From NCBI GenBank assembly GCA_947253305.1, contig CAMXYZ010000054.1:1-6496 (forward strand): a DNA stretch of 6,496 bases, given 5' to 3'. The notes below the pieces were generated by a model. That model worked only from the letters and a program-made list of their open reading frames with translations. It had not been told where the DNA came from and made no database searches. Shown here one piece after another: positions 6,457 through 6,496 of the stretch (position 1 is the first letter of the stretch; every line of letters begins with the position of its first letter). The DNA comes from an uncultured Helcococcus sp. (GTDB lineage Bacteria; Bacillota; Clostridia; Tissierellales; Peptoniphilaceae). Position numbers and translations under genes: made by a program.

Positions 6457-6496
6457 ATAAAAGTCGTCTTCAAAAAGCATAGAGTTTAGAAATAAA

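Noticed and set aside
1..6496. CRISPR array, tRNA gene, insertion sequence or phage genes
   Set aside because: No regularly spaced repeats, cloverleaf-like segments, transposase motifs or terminal inverted repeats were seen; the Tn5 mosaic end at 28-46 is from library preparation, not a resident transposon.

Overview
The window is a low-GC (well under one third G+C by eye) piece of bacterial chromosome with dense, same-strand genes. Codons are A/T-rich (AGA for Arg, ATA for Ile), genes end in TAA or TAG, ribosome sites are purine-rich, and there is an AddA-type helicase-nuclease. Together these point to a Bacillota-like organism. Anaerobic cocci of the Peptoniphilaceae type are a plausible home, but this is inference; no marker gene here fixes the genus. 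The piece looks like a whole short-read contig: its left end (1-46) is not biological but an Illumina Nextera i7 primer with the index known as N711, fused to genomic DNA at base 47. Its right end stops just after a near-consensus promoter.

Layout, all genes on the + strand: (a) 47-1591, the C-terminal part of AddA, with helicase motifs V and VI and an intact RecB-like nuclease domain, its N-terminal half lost off the contig edge; (b) 1592-1711, a 120-base gap with two TATAAT boxes, a 7-1-7 palindrome and a strong ribosome site; (c) a tight four-gene cluster with gaps of 3, 16 and 3 bases: an ABC exporter half-transporter (1712-3496), a membrane-anchored J-domain protein (3500-4273), a fused methionine sulfoxide reductase MsrAB (4290-5261), and a single-pass membrane protein whose outer domain resembles a class A beta-lactamase fold with its catalytic motifs eroded (5265-6299, TTG start); (d) an intrinsic terminator at 6299-6335; (e) a strong promoter at 6428-6456 firing out of the right edge, possibly toward a stable-RNA operon.

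The four clustered genes are probably one transcription unit. Three are membrane proteins or exporters, one repairs oxidised methionine and one recruits DnaK to the membrane, so a role in envelope or protein quality control is a reasonable hypothesis. No substrate can be read from the sequence. The observations most worth a second look are the eroded beta-lactamase-like protein, the unusual J-protein architecture, the 7-1-7 palindrome before the cluster, and the adapter remnant, which creates a false N-terminus for AddA.
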